A stretch of 64,000 nt of DNA. Origin: Prevotellaceae bacterium UBA1726 (GTDB lineage: Bacteria > Bacteroidota > Bacteroidia > Bacteroidales > Bacteroidaceae). The stretch is taken from assembly GCA_002316005.1 (NCBI GenBank), contig DCIM01000077.1, positions 1 through 64,000 on the forward strand, given 5' to 3'. The notes beneath the pieces were generated by a model that saw only the letters and a program-made list of their open reading frames with translations, ran no database searches and was not told the origin of the DNA. The position numbers and the translations under genes were made by a program. Below, piece by piece: positions 50,069 to 60,600 of this stretch; within the stretch, counting starts at the first letter, position 1, and each line of letters starts with the position of its first letter.

Positions 50069-51184
50069 CTATTTCATTTTCTTTCGCCAGGTGCTTGGCG
50101 ATTCGCCGAGTGCTTTCTTGAATGCAGAAACGAATGTATTGTAAGAGTTGAAACCACAATCTAAAGCAATACATTCAATCTTTTCGTCAGTATCAATCAG
50201 CAATTGCTTTGCTTCTTCAATGCGGTATCCGTTTACGAAATCGTAGAAACGGGTACCCATCACATCGCGCATGAAATAATATAGGTATGATGAATTAGTG
50301 TGAAGGGCTTTTGTCAAATCATCCGTACTCAAATCGGCCTTGTGGAATATCTTATCCTCTTCCATCAATTTTGTCAGATCCGTCTTCAACTGTTCTTTCA
50401 GTTCTGGCGAAAGCATACTTGATGGATTGCCATTTTCCCCATTGGCATCATTGCCATCCTTTCTTGTCATCATTTGAGTCAATCTGTCTTTCTCAATTGT
50501 TACGAGTGAAGACGACTCAAGCTTTAGGAGTTGTATCGCCATATACCCGTAGAGAAAAACCAATACAAAACCGTATATGATGAATCCAAACTCTCCCAAT
50601 GCAAATTTGGTGTAGAGATAATAATAAAGAGGTGTGTTAAGGATGAACCATACGATGAACCACATATACCAGGAAACTTCACGGTTCTCGGTGTTCGAAT
50701 AGAAATCCTTCAATCTATTGTCGCGGTTAAGAAACAATCTTATCTGGACACAGAAGAAGATTGTCAAGAGGATATCAACCAAGATACTTGATACCTCAAC
50801 GGAATAGATATTGAATAATACGGGAAGGGCCACAGCAAAAAGTGGAAGAAACACGAAACAAGCAAGTTTCTTACTTGGGTATTTATCTGTGATTATGGCT
50901 GGTCCTGTAAGGCAGATTAATGCAGCTATTGCTATATCCAGGAATCGTGAGATAGCCCATGCCCATACAAACCCATCTCCGAAAGTATAATTTAACACGG
51001 AAAAAAGATTTGCGACCATTTCCAACAATACGGCCGAACCGAAAAAACGCATAGCAGGGGTTACTTTGCCACGCTTTATTCTAAAGCAATCGGTAGTGAG
51101 TTCAAGTCCCAATAGAGTAACGATTGCCCAAAATAAACCATCACAAATGCCGTATAGAAAATAATATTGCTCGTTTTGTATCAC
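50069..51184 (-). CDS. membrane-bound AraC-type transcriptional regulator
   Basis: 371 residues: seven hydrophobic helices in the first 230 (for example LYGICDGLFWAIVTLLGLEL, WYMWFIVWFILNTPLYYYLY and FGFIIYGFVLVFLYGYMAI), a linker with a NGENG-rich part, and an AraC double helix-turn-helix (about 275-371: LTKALHTNSSYLYYFMRDVM, IECIALDCGFNSYNTFVSAF, KKALGESPSTWRKKMK). It would sense a membrane or periplasmic cue and control genes nearby. It diverges from the RND efflux operon, its most likely target. A promoter-like TACTTTTG is at 51218-51211 with TTG 20 nt further. Confidence 0.88.
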   Translation of the reverse strand: MIQNEQYYFLYGICDGLFWAIVTLLGLELTTDCFRIKRGKVTPAMRFFGSAVLLEMVANLFSVLNYTFGDGFVWAWAISRFLDIAIAALICLTGPAIITDKYPSKKLACFVFLPLFAVALPVLFNIYSVEVSSILVDILLTIFFCVQIRLFLNRDNRLKDFYSNTENREVSWYMWFIVWFILNTPLYYYLYTKFALGEFGFIIYGFVLVFLYGYMAIQLLKLESSSLVTIEKDRLTQMMTRKDGNDANGENGNPSSMLSPELKEQLKTDLTKLMEEDKIFHKADLSTDDLTKALHTNSSYLYYFMRDVMGTRFYDFVNGYRIEEAKQLLIDTDEKIECIALDCGFNSYNTFVSAFKKALGESPSTWRKKMK

Positions 51185-51210
51185 CCCTATAATTCATTTT
51201 TTTTGTTATG

Positions 51211-51241
51211 CAAAAGTATAAATTTTCTGTGTTTTTTGCAA
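51211..51241 (-). promoter_or_regulatory. promoter of the AraC-type gene
   Basis: TACTTTTG at 51218-51211 on the minus strand, with TTG at 51241-51239 and a 20-nt spacer. Confidence 0.5.
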
Positions 51242-51355
51242 TACTTTCCCCCCTTTAATTCATTTCTTATGCATAAAAATATTAGAAAATCGTATATTTT
51301 GTGTAATTTCAATAATATTTTATCTCTTTATAAGATATAAAATCAAATAATTTAT

Positions 51356-51363
51356 TAATTTTG
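51356..51363 (+). promoter_or_regulatory. -7 box of the efflux operon
   Basis: TAATTTTG in AT-rich DNA, 82 nt before the adaptor ATG. No consensus -33, which would suit a regulated promoter. Confidence 0.45.
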
Positions 51364-51445
51364 TAACCTAATGTAGAGTAATTCGTCATTACATAGAAAA
51401 AGGTAATTGAAGCTAAAACAAAAAAAACAAATCATACAAACGGTT

Positions 51446-52588
51446 ATGAATAAAAAATTATCATTTGCAGTTATTGCTTGCATCTCTTTGCTCTTGGCAA
51501 GTTGTGGCAGCAAGAACAAGAATCAGGAGCAGGACAATTTGCCAGATTACGAAATCGTAACTCTTGCGCCTCAGTCTCGAACAATCAACTATTCTTACCC
51601 TGCCATTCTAAAGGGTATTAATGATGTTGATATTTTCCCACAGGTACAGGGCCGTATTGTTTCACAAAACTATACCGACGGAGGTTTGGTTCGCAAAGGG
51701 CAGGTGCTTTTTACCATCGATCCTACGACAGCACGTCTTGAAGTACAGACAGCAGAAGGCAATCTTAAGGCTGCACAAGCTGCACTGTCTACAGCAAAAC
51801 TGGAATATGATTCGCAGAAGAACCTCTTTGATAAGCACATTGTCAGTTCTTATGTAATGGAGCGCGCCCAGAACGCATATCTCACTGCTCAGGCTCAGGT
51901 AGCTCAGGCAAAGGCAGGGTTGTCAATTGCAAAGACAAACCTCAGCCATTGTACCATTGTGTCTCCAGTTACAGGTATCATTCGAGGCCGTCTTGACCGT
52001 TTAAGTACTCTTGTTTCGCCAGGTATGGCTGAACCGATGGCAACTGTCAGTGAGCAGAGTACCATTGAGGCTTCGTTTGCTCTTAATGAGGCATTGTATC
52101 TCCGTATTTTCGAAAAGGGAGATGTGGCAAACACTGCACAAGGACTTCAACCTGCAAATGAATCTACTGCTGTTGATGAGACTTTGAGCAATATTTCGCT
52201 AAAGTTGAAGGATGGAACAGTTTATCCAGAGAAAGGAAAATTCCGTAATGTTGGTGGTATGGTAGACAGTTCAACAGGTAGTGTTACCTGTAAGGTTCTC
52301 TTTCCTAATCCAAACAATATCCTTCATAGTGGAAATACAGCAACAATTGTATTCCCTCATAGCGTAAAGGATGCAATCATCGTACCTCAAACTGCTTGTA
52401 AGAAACTTCAGGATAAGTATCTCATCTATCGTGTAAATGCTCAAGGTATTGCCGAAGGCGTTGTTATTGATGTAATGTCAACAGACGATGGTAAGGAGTT
52501 CATTGTCTTTGACGGATTGAAGGAAGGTGACAGAATTGTTGCCAATGGTGTTGCAAGAATACAAGAAGGCCAGAAGGTCGCAAAATAA
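51446..52588 (+). CDS. RND efflux periplasmic adaptor lipoprotein (AcrA/MexA-like)
   Basis: Membrane fusion protein linking the inner-membrane pump to the outer-membrane channel. Lipobox ISLLLASCGSK gives Cys21 from the start at 51446. The lipoyl half-motifs are VDIFPQVQGRIVSQNYTDGG and CTIVSPVTGIIRGRLDRLSTL, the coiled hairpin lies between them (about 90-150), then beta-barrel and membrane-proximal domains (DAIIVPQTACKKL, VFDGLKEGDRIVANGVARIQ). Length 380. First gene of a three-gene efflux operon; the pump starts 6 nt later. Confidence 0.94.
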   Translation: MNKKLSFAVIACISLLLASCGSKNKNQEQDNLPDYEIVTLAPQSRTINYSYPAILKGINDVDIFPQVQGRIVSQNYTDGGLVRKGQVLFTIDPTTARLEVQTAEGNLKAAQAALSTAKLEYDSQKNLFDKHIVSSYVMERAQNAYLTAQAQVAQAKAGLSIAKTNLSHCTIVSPVTGIIRGRLDRLSTLVSPGMAEPMATVSEQSTIEASFALNEALYLRIFEKGDVANTAQGLQPANESTAVDETLSNISLKLKDGTVYPEKGKFRNVGGMVDSSTGSVTCKVLFPNPNNILHSGNTATIVFPHSVKDAIIVPQTACKKLQDKYLIYRVNAQGIAEGVVIDVMSTDDGKEFIVFDGLKEGDRIVANGVARIQEGQKVAK

Positions 52589-52594
52589 ACTACT

Positions 52595-55500
52595 ATGGAA
52601 ACTGATAAGCAGAAAAAACATAATTTCTTTGTGACGCACCCAGTGTGGGCTTTCGCCATATCGGTGCTCATCTGCTTGGTGGGAGGAATATCGCTTGCGA
52701 CCCTTCCTATTGAGCAGTATCCCGACATTGCTCCTCCAACAATCATGGTTCAAGCCTATTATACGGGAGCAGATGCCAACAGTGTTATGAAGAGTGTCAT
52801 TATGCCTATCGAAGATGCCGTGAACGGTGTTGACAATATGGATTATATGTACTCTTCGGCAAGTTCCAATGGTTCGGCTGAAATATGTATTATCTTCAAG
52901 CAAGGAACTAATGCCGATCAGGCTTGTGTCAATGTGCAGAACCGTGTGCAGAAGGCAATGGGCGCACTTCCACCTGAGGTTACGAAGGTGGGTGTTACCA
53001 CGGCAAAAAGCCAGAATAGCATTCTTCAGATTGCTGCCTTGAAATGTACAAATGGCAAGTTTGATGAAAGTTTCATTGCCAACTACCTCGACATCAACGC
53101 TATGCCTCGACTGAAGCGTATCTCGGGCGTTGGTAATGTGGTTGTTCTTGGTAACACCTATTCGCTTCGTATTTGGATGAAGCCAAACCTCATGGCTCTC
53201 TACAATGTCACTCCTACGGATATTGCAACAGCAGTAGGCGAGCAGAACCTCTGTAGTCCTACCGGTAGTCTTCAGGGTGCAACATACAAGATGGACCTTG
53301 AATATCGTGGTCAGTTGCAGTCGGTTGATGAGTTCCGCCAGATTGTAGTGAAGTCAAATCCTGACGGTTCGGTTCTCCGTATTGGCGATGTTGCTGAGGT
53401 AGAACTCGGTAACCAGTCATATAGTTTCCATACAAGTGCTGACAGCAAACCAGGTGTTGCATTCATTGTAAATCAAGCCCCAGGTGCTAATGCTACTCAG
53501 GTGAACAAGCAGATTCTTGCAATGTATGACGAAATGAAGACCAGTCTTCCTAATGGTATGGAGTTTGAGGTGTTGGAGTGTTCAAACGACTTCCTCAATG
53601 CGTCTATCCATACTGTTGTAGAGACTCTCATCATCGCCATCATCCTCGTAATCCTTGTCGTGTATTTCTTCCTGCAGGATTTCAAGGCAACCATCATTCC
53701 GTCAATAAGCATTATGGTATCGCTTATTGGTACCTTCCTTGTTGTGAAGTTGGCAGGATTCTCCCTCAACCTCCTCACGCTGTTTGCTCTGGTGCTTGCC
53801 ATTGGTACGGTGGTCGATGATGCCATAGTGGTCGTTGAGGCTGTGATGACAAAGTTCGAGAAAGGCTACAAGTCTTCACGCCGTGCTACAAGCGATGCCA
53901 TGAGTGAGGTTCGTATGGCTGTTGTGTCTTGTACACTTGTGTTTATGGCAGTGTTCATTCCTGTGACCTTCATGCCTGGTACATCGGGTACATTCTTCAC
54001 TCAGTTTGGTATCACCATTGCCACATCTGTTGGATTGAGTATGATTAGTGCCTTGACCCTTTGCCCTGCCCTCTGTGCGGTTATCATGAAACCAAACGAT
54101 GGCACAAAGAAGAACCTTAACTATTATGTACGCAAGGCATATAATGCTTCTTATACAGCACTCTCAACAAAGTATATGAATGGTATTCAGGGATGGGTGA
54201 AGAAACCTTTCCTCACCCTCATTGTTCTTGTTGTTGCTGTGGTTGGAATGGTATATCTTATGAGCCATTCAAAGGAAGACCTCATTCCAGAGGAGGATCA
54301 GGGAGTTGTACTTGTCAATGTCGACCTTGCCCCTGGTACATACCTCGATGAGACAGAAAAGGCTCTGCTGAAGGTTGAGAATATAGTAAAGGAACTGCCT
54401 GAGGTAGAGAGCTATACTCGAATCTCCGGTTTTGGTATATCTTCGGGTATTGGTACAAACTTCGGTACTCTTATTGTTCGTCTGAAAAATTGGGAAGAGC
54501 GTGCAAACTTCAGTGGATTGACAGTGACTTACGAGACAATCCCTGCTCTTGTGTCAAAGGCTGTGCCTGAAGCAACAGTTTCCGCTTTCCAGATGCCGCA
54601 GATTCCAGGTTATGGTACTGGTAGTTTCATTGACTTCTATCTGCAGGATCGTAGCGGTTCGGGCGATCATCAGGCGTTTGTCAACCTCTGCGACACATTC
54701 ATCGCACGACTTAACCAGTCGCCTGCTGTAGCCTTTGCATCAACATCTTACTCACAGGATTATCCAAAGTATGATGTTAATGTGAATGCTGCTGAGTGCA
54801 AGCGTTGTGGTGTTTCGCCTGCTGATGTGCTGAGCAATCTCGGTACTTATCTGGCTGGTTCGTATGTGTCAACATATCCTCAGTTTGGCAAGGTATATCA
54901 GCTCATCATTCAGGCATCACCTGAGTTCCGTACATCCCCAGAGTCGCTTAACCAGATTTTCATCCGTACTGGTAATGGCCAGATGGCTCCTATCAGTCAG
55001 TTTGCTACTCTCACTCCAAAACTGTCGTCTTCATTCGAGAAGCACTTCAATCTCTTTGATGCTATTCAGGTTAATGCAATGCCTGCAAGTGGATATGCAA
55101 AGGGTGATGTCCGTCGTGAGATTGCACGTGTCAAGAGCGAAGTGTTCCCTCCTGGCTATGATATGGAGTATTCGGGTATGGCTCGTGAGGAGGCAGCAAG
55201 TGCTGACAGCAACATGACCCTTGCGATCTATGGTATCTGTATCCTGCTCATCTATCTCATCCTTGCTTGTCTCTATAACAGCATCTGGATTCCTTGGGCA
55301 GTAATCCTTACCATTCCTTTTGGTCTCCTTGGTTCGTTCCTCTTTGCAAAACCATTGGAGTTCACCCTTGGCAATGGTAATAATGTATATCTCCAGACGG
55401 GTGTCATCATGCTTATCGGTCTTATATCAAAGACGGCCATCCTTATCACCGAGTTTGCTGTTCAGCATCACGAGGCGGGTAATACCATCCTTGAATCTGC

Positions 55501-55741
55501 ACTTGCAGCGGCTAAGGATCGTCTGCGTCCTATTTTGATGACTGTGGCATGTATGGTAATCGGTATGGTTCCGCTTGCCCTTGAGGGTGGAGCTGGCGCA
55601 CGAGGCAATATGTCACTCGCGTTTGGTGTAATCGGAGGTATGTGCGTAGGTACTCTGGCAATGCTTTTCGTAGTGCCGGTATTCTACATATTCTTCCAGG
55701 GTATTCACGATAAACTAAAGAAAGAAGATGTTGAAGACTAA
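52595..55741 (+). CDS. RND multidrug efflux pump (HAE1/AcrB-like)
   Basis: Proton-driven inner-membrane transporter, 1048 residues, the usual length. It begins FFVTHPVWAFAISVLICLVG and shows two porter domains and twelve membrane helices. The proton relay is visible as Asp408-Asp409 (AIGTVVDDAIVVVEAV), and the second-half lysine lies in LIGLISKTAILITEFAVQHH. Substrates cannot be predicted. Its last 14 nt overlap the start of the outer-membrane channel gene. Confidence 0.96.
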   Translation: METDKQKKHNFFVTHPVWAFAISVLICLVGGISLATLPIEQYPDIAPPTIMVQAYYTGADANSVMKSVIMPIEDAVNGVDNMDYMYSSASSNGSAEICIIFKQGTNADQACVNVQNRVQKAMGALPPEVTKVGVTTAKSQNSILQIAALKCTNGKFDESFIANYLDINAMPRLKRISGVGNVVVLGNTYSLRIWMKPNLMALYNVTPTDIATAVGEQNLCSPTGSLQGATYKMDLEYRGQLQSVDEFRQIVVKSNPDGSVLRIGDVAEVELGNQSYSFHTSADSKPGVAFIVNQAPGANATQVNKQILAMYDEMKTSLPNGMEFEVLECSNDFLNASIHTVVETLIIAIILVILVVYFFLQDFKATIIPSISIMVSLIGTFLVVKLAGFSLNLLTLFALVLAIGTVVDDAIVVVEAVMTKFEKGYKSSRRATSDAMSEVRMAVVSCTLVFMAVFIPVTFMPGTSGTFFTQFGITIATSVGLSMISALTLCPALCAVIMKPNDGTKKNLNYYVRKAYNASYTALSTKYMNGIQGWVKKPFLTLIVLVVAVVGMVYLMSHSKEDLIPEEDQGVVLVNVDLAPGTYLDETEKALLKVENIVKELPEVESYTRISGFGISSGIGTNFGTLIVRLKNWEERANFSGLTVTYETIPALVSKAVPEATVSAFQMPQIPGYGTGSFIDFYLQDRSGSGDHQAFVNLCDTFIARLNQSPAVAFASTSYSQDYPKYDVNVNAAECKRCGVSPADVLSNLGTYLAGSYVSTYPQFGKVYQLIIQASPEFRTSPESLNQIFIRTGNGQMAPISQFATLTPKLSSSFEKHFNLFDAIQVNAMPASGYAKGDVRREIARVKSEVFPPGYDMEYSGMAREEAASADSNMTLAIYGICILLIYLILACLYNSIWIPWAVILTIPFGLLGSFLFAKPLEFTLGNGNNVYLQTGVIMLIGLISKTAILITEFAVQHHEAGNTILESALAAAKDRLRPILMTVACMVIGMVPLALEGGAGARGNMSLAFGVIGGMCVGTLAMLFVVPVFYIFFQGIHDKLKKEDVED

Positions 55742-57056
55742 GCAATATATTATAATAGGTATAGCCACTCTGCTAATGAGCAGTTGCTCTGTGTGGAAGA
55801 ACTACGAAAGCGAAACAACTGTTCCAACTGATGTCTTTGGTACAGATATCCAGACAACAGCCGATTCGCTTGTTGGTTGGAGAAATGTGTTCGCAGATTC
55901 TCAGTTGCAAACTCTTATTGCTCGAGCGCTCAAGAACAACAGCGATATCCGTATTGCAGAACAGACAATGCTTCAAGCAGAAGCAGCACTTACAAGTGCA
56001 AAGTTTGGCTATCTGCCTACTCTTGCCTTTTCGCCTACGGGTTCCATTGGGCGTTTCGGTTCAGCTACAGTGAAGGATTACAAAATTCCTTTGGTGGCTT
56101 CATGGCAAGCTGATATCTTTGGAAGTATCACTAATACAAAGCGCCAGGCAAAGGCACAGGTTGCCTATGAGCAAGACTATCGTCAGGCATTGGAGTGTCA
56201 GTTGGTAGCGAGTGTTGCAACCTACTATTATACTCTTGTGCTTCTCGACAGTCAGACAGAGGTGGCTGAGAATATGCTGAAGATTTGCGAAGAGAGTCAT
56301 CAGGCAATGCAGGCTCTTTTTGAATCAGGTGTATATATGAGTCCTGCCGTTTATCAGCAGGAGGCACAGATTTCGGGCATCAAAGCACAGATTCTTGATA
56401 TCCAGAAGGTTGTTCGTGAGACAGAGGCGGCATTGTGCCTTCTCCTCAATGAGACTCCTCATACAATAGCCCGTGGCAAGATGAACGATACAATCCTCAC
56501 TTCTGTTCTTTCCGCAGGTGTACCAGCCGATATCCTCCACAACCGTCCAGATGTGCGTGCTGCAGAGCGTTCTCTGGAGTCGGCTTATTATGGAGTACAG
56601 ATCTCAAAGGCGCAGCTTTACCCAAATCTCACTATTGATGGTTCTGGTGGTTGGATGAATCCCGGACAGTGGTTTGTCTCAGGTGCAGCTTCACTTGTTG
56701 CCCCAATCTTCCAACAAGGGAAACTCCGTGCAAATGTTCGTATCTCCGAGGCAGAGCAGGAGAAGGCACGTATCGCCCTTGAACATGCTATTATAAAGGC
56801 TGGTAATGAAGTCAATACAGCAATGTTTGACTCTCGTATTGCAGAACAGAAGGCTTCTCTCATTAAGGAGCAGGTGGACAAGGTTTACGAGACTTATCTT
56901 GCCAATCAGGAACTGATGAACAATGGTCAGGCGACTTATCTTGAAGTGCTCACTGCACAGAATCAACTCTTCTCTGCCCAACTCAGTCAGTTGAGCAATG
57001 AATACGACCGAATTGCCGCTCTCATTAGTCTCTATGCTGCCTTGGGCGGAAGATAA
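55728..57056 (+). CDS. RND outer-membrane channel lipoprotein (TolC/OprM, NodT type)
   Basis: Outer-membrane factor of the tripartite pump, 442 residues. A lipobox IATLLMSSCSVW anchors it. Two OEP repeats follow, with NNSDIRIAEQTMLQAEAALT in the first and LHNRPDVRAAERSLESAYYG in the second, the standard NRPDVRAAE motif. The coiled barrels end in QLSNEYDRIAALISLYAALG. Its start overlaps the pump gene by 14 nt, implying translational coupling. Confidence 0.95.
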   Translation: MLKTKQYIIIGIATLLMSSCSVWKNYESETTVPTDVFGTDIQTTADSLVGWRNVFADSQLQTLIARALKNNSDIRIAEQTMLQAEAALTSAKFGYLPTLAFSPTGSIGRFGSATVKDYKIPLVASWQADIFGSITNTKRQAKAQVAYEQDYRQALECQLVASVATYYYTLVLLDSQTEVAENMLKICEESHQAMQALFESGVYMSPAVYQQEAQISGIKAQILDIQKVVRETEAALCLLLNETPHTIARGKMNDTILTSVLSAGVPADILHNRPDVRAAERSLESAYYGVQISKAQLYPNLTIDGSGGWMNPGQWFVSGAASLVAPIFQQGKLRANVRISEAEQEKARIALEHAIIKAGNEVNTAMFDSRIAEQKASLIKEQVDKVYETYLANQELMNNGQATYLEVLTAQNQLFSAQLSQLSNEYDRIAALISLYAALGGR

Positions 57057-57075
57057 AAAAGAAAGGAAAGCGATT

Positions 57076-57504
57076 ATGAAAAAGAATATGTTCTTGTTGC
57101 TCGCATTGATGATGCTGAGCGTGATGAATGTATATGCACAGAAGGTCTCATTCAAGGCAGACATAACAACAATGATACCGATGAGATATACTCCACAGTA
57201 TGGATTGTCGAGCTACAGCATTAAACTGAAAGACGATACCGTAACTGTACATTTGCCTTATATTGGTAATGTGTATAATCCTTCGTTTAACAATGATGGT
57301 TTGAACTTCACCGAACCTTGCAAGAATCTTAAGGTTAAGGATAGAAAGAAGAAGGACGGCAAGGTGGTGTCATTCAAAGTTAGACACGATAATGTGGGTT
57401 ATGAATTTCAAGTGACATTGTTCGACAACAACAATTGCTCGGTTTTTATGAATCCAAACAATGGCGATTGCTGTAACTACAATGGAGAACTGATTGATGA
57501 ATAG
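57076..57504 (+). CDS. secreted DUF4251 family protein
   Basis: 142-residue product with a signal peptide (MKKNMFLLLALMMLSVMNVYAQ) and a beta-rich domain matching DUF4251: YGLSSYSIKLKDDTVTVHLP, YIGNVYNP, DGLNFTEPC, and YEFQVTLFDNNNCSVFMNPN. Function unknown. It follows the channel gene by 19 nt and precedes a terminator, so it appears to be the fourth gene of the efflux transcript. An earlier in-frame Met inside the channel gene is rejected in favour of the one that begins the signal peptide. Confidence 0.8.
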   Translation: MKKNMFLLLALMMLSVMNVYAQKVSFKADITTMIPMRYTPQYGLSSYSIKLKDDTVTVHLPYIGNVYNPSFNNDGLNFTEPCKNLKVKDRKKKDGKVVSFKVRHDNVGYEFQVTLFDNNNCSVFMNPNNGDCCNYNGELIDE

Positions 57505-57551
57505 CCTCGAATTTTTCGAGGAACGGTGACAGATTAGGTTAATATAAAAAG

Positions 57552-57587
57552 AAAATGGACAGAGGTTTTTCCCCCTGTCCATTTTTT
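57552..57587. terminator. bidirectional terminator between DUF4251 gene and GH2 gene
   Basis: An 11-bp stem AAAATGGACAG (57552-57562) pairs with 57575-57585, with T-run on the plus strand and A-run on the other side. A second small hairpin CCTCGA-ATTTT-TCGAGG lies at 57506-57522. Confidence 0.85.
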
Positions 57588-57620
57588 GTATATAAAGGCA
57601 TTGCTAATGCCTAAGCCTGA

Positions 57621-60600
57621 TTATTGTGGAATAATTGTGAATTGGAATTCACGATCCTTGTAATCTACGCGATATTGTGGAAGCGCCTCTGCATCCCAAC
57701 TCCAAGAGTCAATACCACCAACACCTGCCATCTCTGCATCAATGTAGAGGTTTGTAAATTCAGACTTCTGCAACTGCTCAGGGTGACGCTGATCCTTGTC
57801 CTCACCCTCATCGAGTTCGGCGATGGTGTAGTGGAGGGCAGAAGCCGAGAATGCCTTGTTAGAGAAGAATTTCAAAGGTCCCTGCTGCCACCAGCGTATA
57901 GCAGTCTTTGTACCTGTTTCCTGTGGACGAACATACTTCCAGAACTGCTCATCTGCTGTCTGTGTGTAGATGCCGAGCATCTGACCAGAGCAACGGTCGC
58001 TGTAGTTCTCAATAGGACCAAGGCCATAGAACTTACTTGTCTCAAAACGGTAAGGGAGTTCCATCACCATTCCGTAGCGGAGCATGCGAGGTACATCAGC
58101 ACAAGGAGTCGTTGTCATCTTCTCGCTTACAGTGAGTGCGCCATTCTTTGCAATAGTGTAAGTGAGTGTGAGAGTTGCCTTCACCTCCGGCATATCGTAA
58201 ACGACAGTTGTCACATTCTTCTTTGTCTTCAAAGAAACAAGGTTCATCTGTGGGTTACGCCAAACAGCAAGGCGCTTCTGAAGACCAGCACCCATATCAT
58301 TGTCGGTCACTGCACGCCAGAAGTTAGGCTTCAGTGTACCGCCATTACCCAACATCTCCTCACCATTTACAGTATAGCTGCTAAGGAAACCTGTTGTCTT
58401 GTCAAAAGCGACCTTTGTCTTAACATTGAGGTCTTCGTTGAAGTAGTATTCTGCCTGATCGTAGATGTAGTCGTGAAGGATGAACTGCTGATGAGCCAGT
58501 TCCTGTCCTGCCTTGAGCAGAGGTTCTGCCTCCTTGAGTTCATAGCGTACATTGAGTACAATCTCACCGTCAGCATCACCCTCAGGGAAGTTGAGGTTGT
58601 ATTCCTTTGTCTGCTGAGGAGCAATGTCAAGGTCATCAATTACACCACTAAGACAAACAACGCCATCATCCTGAACAACCTCCCAGCGAAGACGGAAGTT
58701 CTTCAAATCGCGGAAGAAGTACTCATTCTTAACACTGATGATGCCCTTGCTCTTGTCCTTCAACTCTGTCCAGATGCTCTGATACTGATAACCTACCTCG
58801 TAAGCCTCAGGAGTGAGCTTGCGGTCGGCAGTGATGAAACCGTTACAGTTGAAGTTGTTGTCAGAAGGATCGTAAGTGTTGTAGCAACCACCATACATAA
58901 GAGTGCGTACAGGTTTGCCCATCTTCTCAGGAACACGACCCCAAACTGCCTGATCCTCAAAATCCCAGATGAAGCCACCCTGGAAACGCTTATTCTGGCG
59001 AACGATGTCCCAATACTCCTTGAAACCACCCGAAGAGTTACCCATTGCGTGGTTGTACTCACACTGGATGAGTGGACGCTGATCTTCTGGCTTGTCGCTG
59101 TCAACATAGTTCTGGCAATACTTCTGAGAAGAGTACATTGGGCAGAATATATCGGTGTTAGGGCCCTTCATTGTACGCTCCCACTGAACAGGACGACTTG
59201 GATCCTCTGCGTGAATCCAATCAAATACTGTGGTAAAGTTAGGACCATCAACGGTTTCATTACCCATTGACCAGATAACAACACTTGGATGGTTGAAGTT
59301 AACCCCTACATTATGCTTGTTACGCTCAAGAATCTGCTGCTGGAAGAGTTCAGTTTTTGCAATAGAAGTATCGTCATAACCAAAACCGTGTGACTCCTGA
59401 TTTGCCTCTGCTACAAGATAGATACCATATTCATCGCAAAGGTCATACCAGATAGGATCATCAGGATAATGGCAGGTACGGACAGCATTAAGGTTCAGGC
59501 TCTTCATAATCTGGATATCCTGAATCATACGCTCGCGTGAAACGCAGTAACCTCCGTTAGGGTCCATCTCGTGGCGGTCGGCACCCTTAATATAAATAGG
59601 TTTGCCGTTGATGAGATAACGATCGCCCTTAACTTCCGACTTTCGGAAACCGACCTTCTGAGGTACAACGCTAAGAAGATTGCCACGAACCATCTCAATT
59701 ACAGCCTTCCTACCCTTACCAGTCTTTTGCTCGTTGAGTGCATAAACCTTTGCTACGAGAGTATAGAGGTTTGGTGTTTCTGCGGTCCACTTCAATGGGT
59801 TGCCAATGGCCATGTCTGTTGCGAGTGTGTTGCTTTGAACCTTCTTTATCTTGTCGTAAGAAGAAGCAGTTGCAGTCTTCACCACATTGCCATTTGCGTC
59901 GAGGAGCTCAAAATCAATTTCGATATTGCCGACAGTCTTTCCTGCAATGTGTAGAGTACCGTCAGTGTAATTGTTTACAAGGTCCTGTGTGATACGGATA
60001 TCAGTCAACTGACTCTCAGGATTGAGTGCATAGAGATAACTATCGCGTGCAACACCAGAGAAACGCCAGAAGTCCTGGTCCTCGCAGTAAGAACCATCAC
60101 ACCAGCGGAATGTCTGGAATGCGATGAGGTTCTCGCCTGGGTGAACAAACTCTGTAACATCAAACTCTGCTGCCACCTTCGAGTCCTCGGTATAGCCTAC
60201 ATATTTGCCATTTACATAGAGGTACATATTTGATGTAACCGAACCAAAATGAGCAATAACCTGACGGCCGTCCCAGTTTGCAGGGATAGTGATAGTACGA
60301 CGGTACGAACCAACATGGTTGTCCTTTACAGGAGGCTCTGGAGGATTGTCCTTGTAATGTCCACGCCATGCAAAACCGATGTTTACATAGAGAGGTTCGC
60401 CAAATCCGTTGAGTTCCCACATACCAGGCACAGGCATTGATTTCCAGTTTGAATCGTCAAGGTCGGTACGATAGAAATCCATTGGACGCTCATTGGCATT
60501 TTCAACATAGTTGAATTTCCAAATACCATCAAGTGAAAGGTAGTTGGCAGACTTTGTCTTGTCTCCGGCAAGTGCTTTGTCAAGCGACTCATAGGTGAAG

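Noticed and set aside
57624..59270. 548-codon open frame antisense to the GH2 gene
   Set aside because: It is a shadow of a strongly supported beta-galactosidase; its translation is low-complexity, Cys/Leu-rich and matches no fold.
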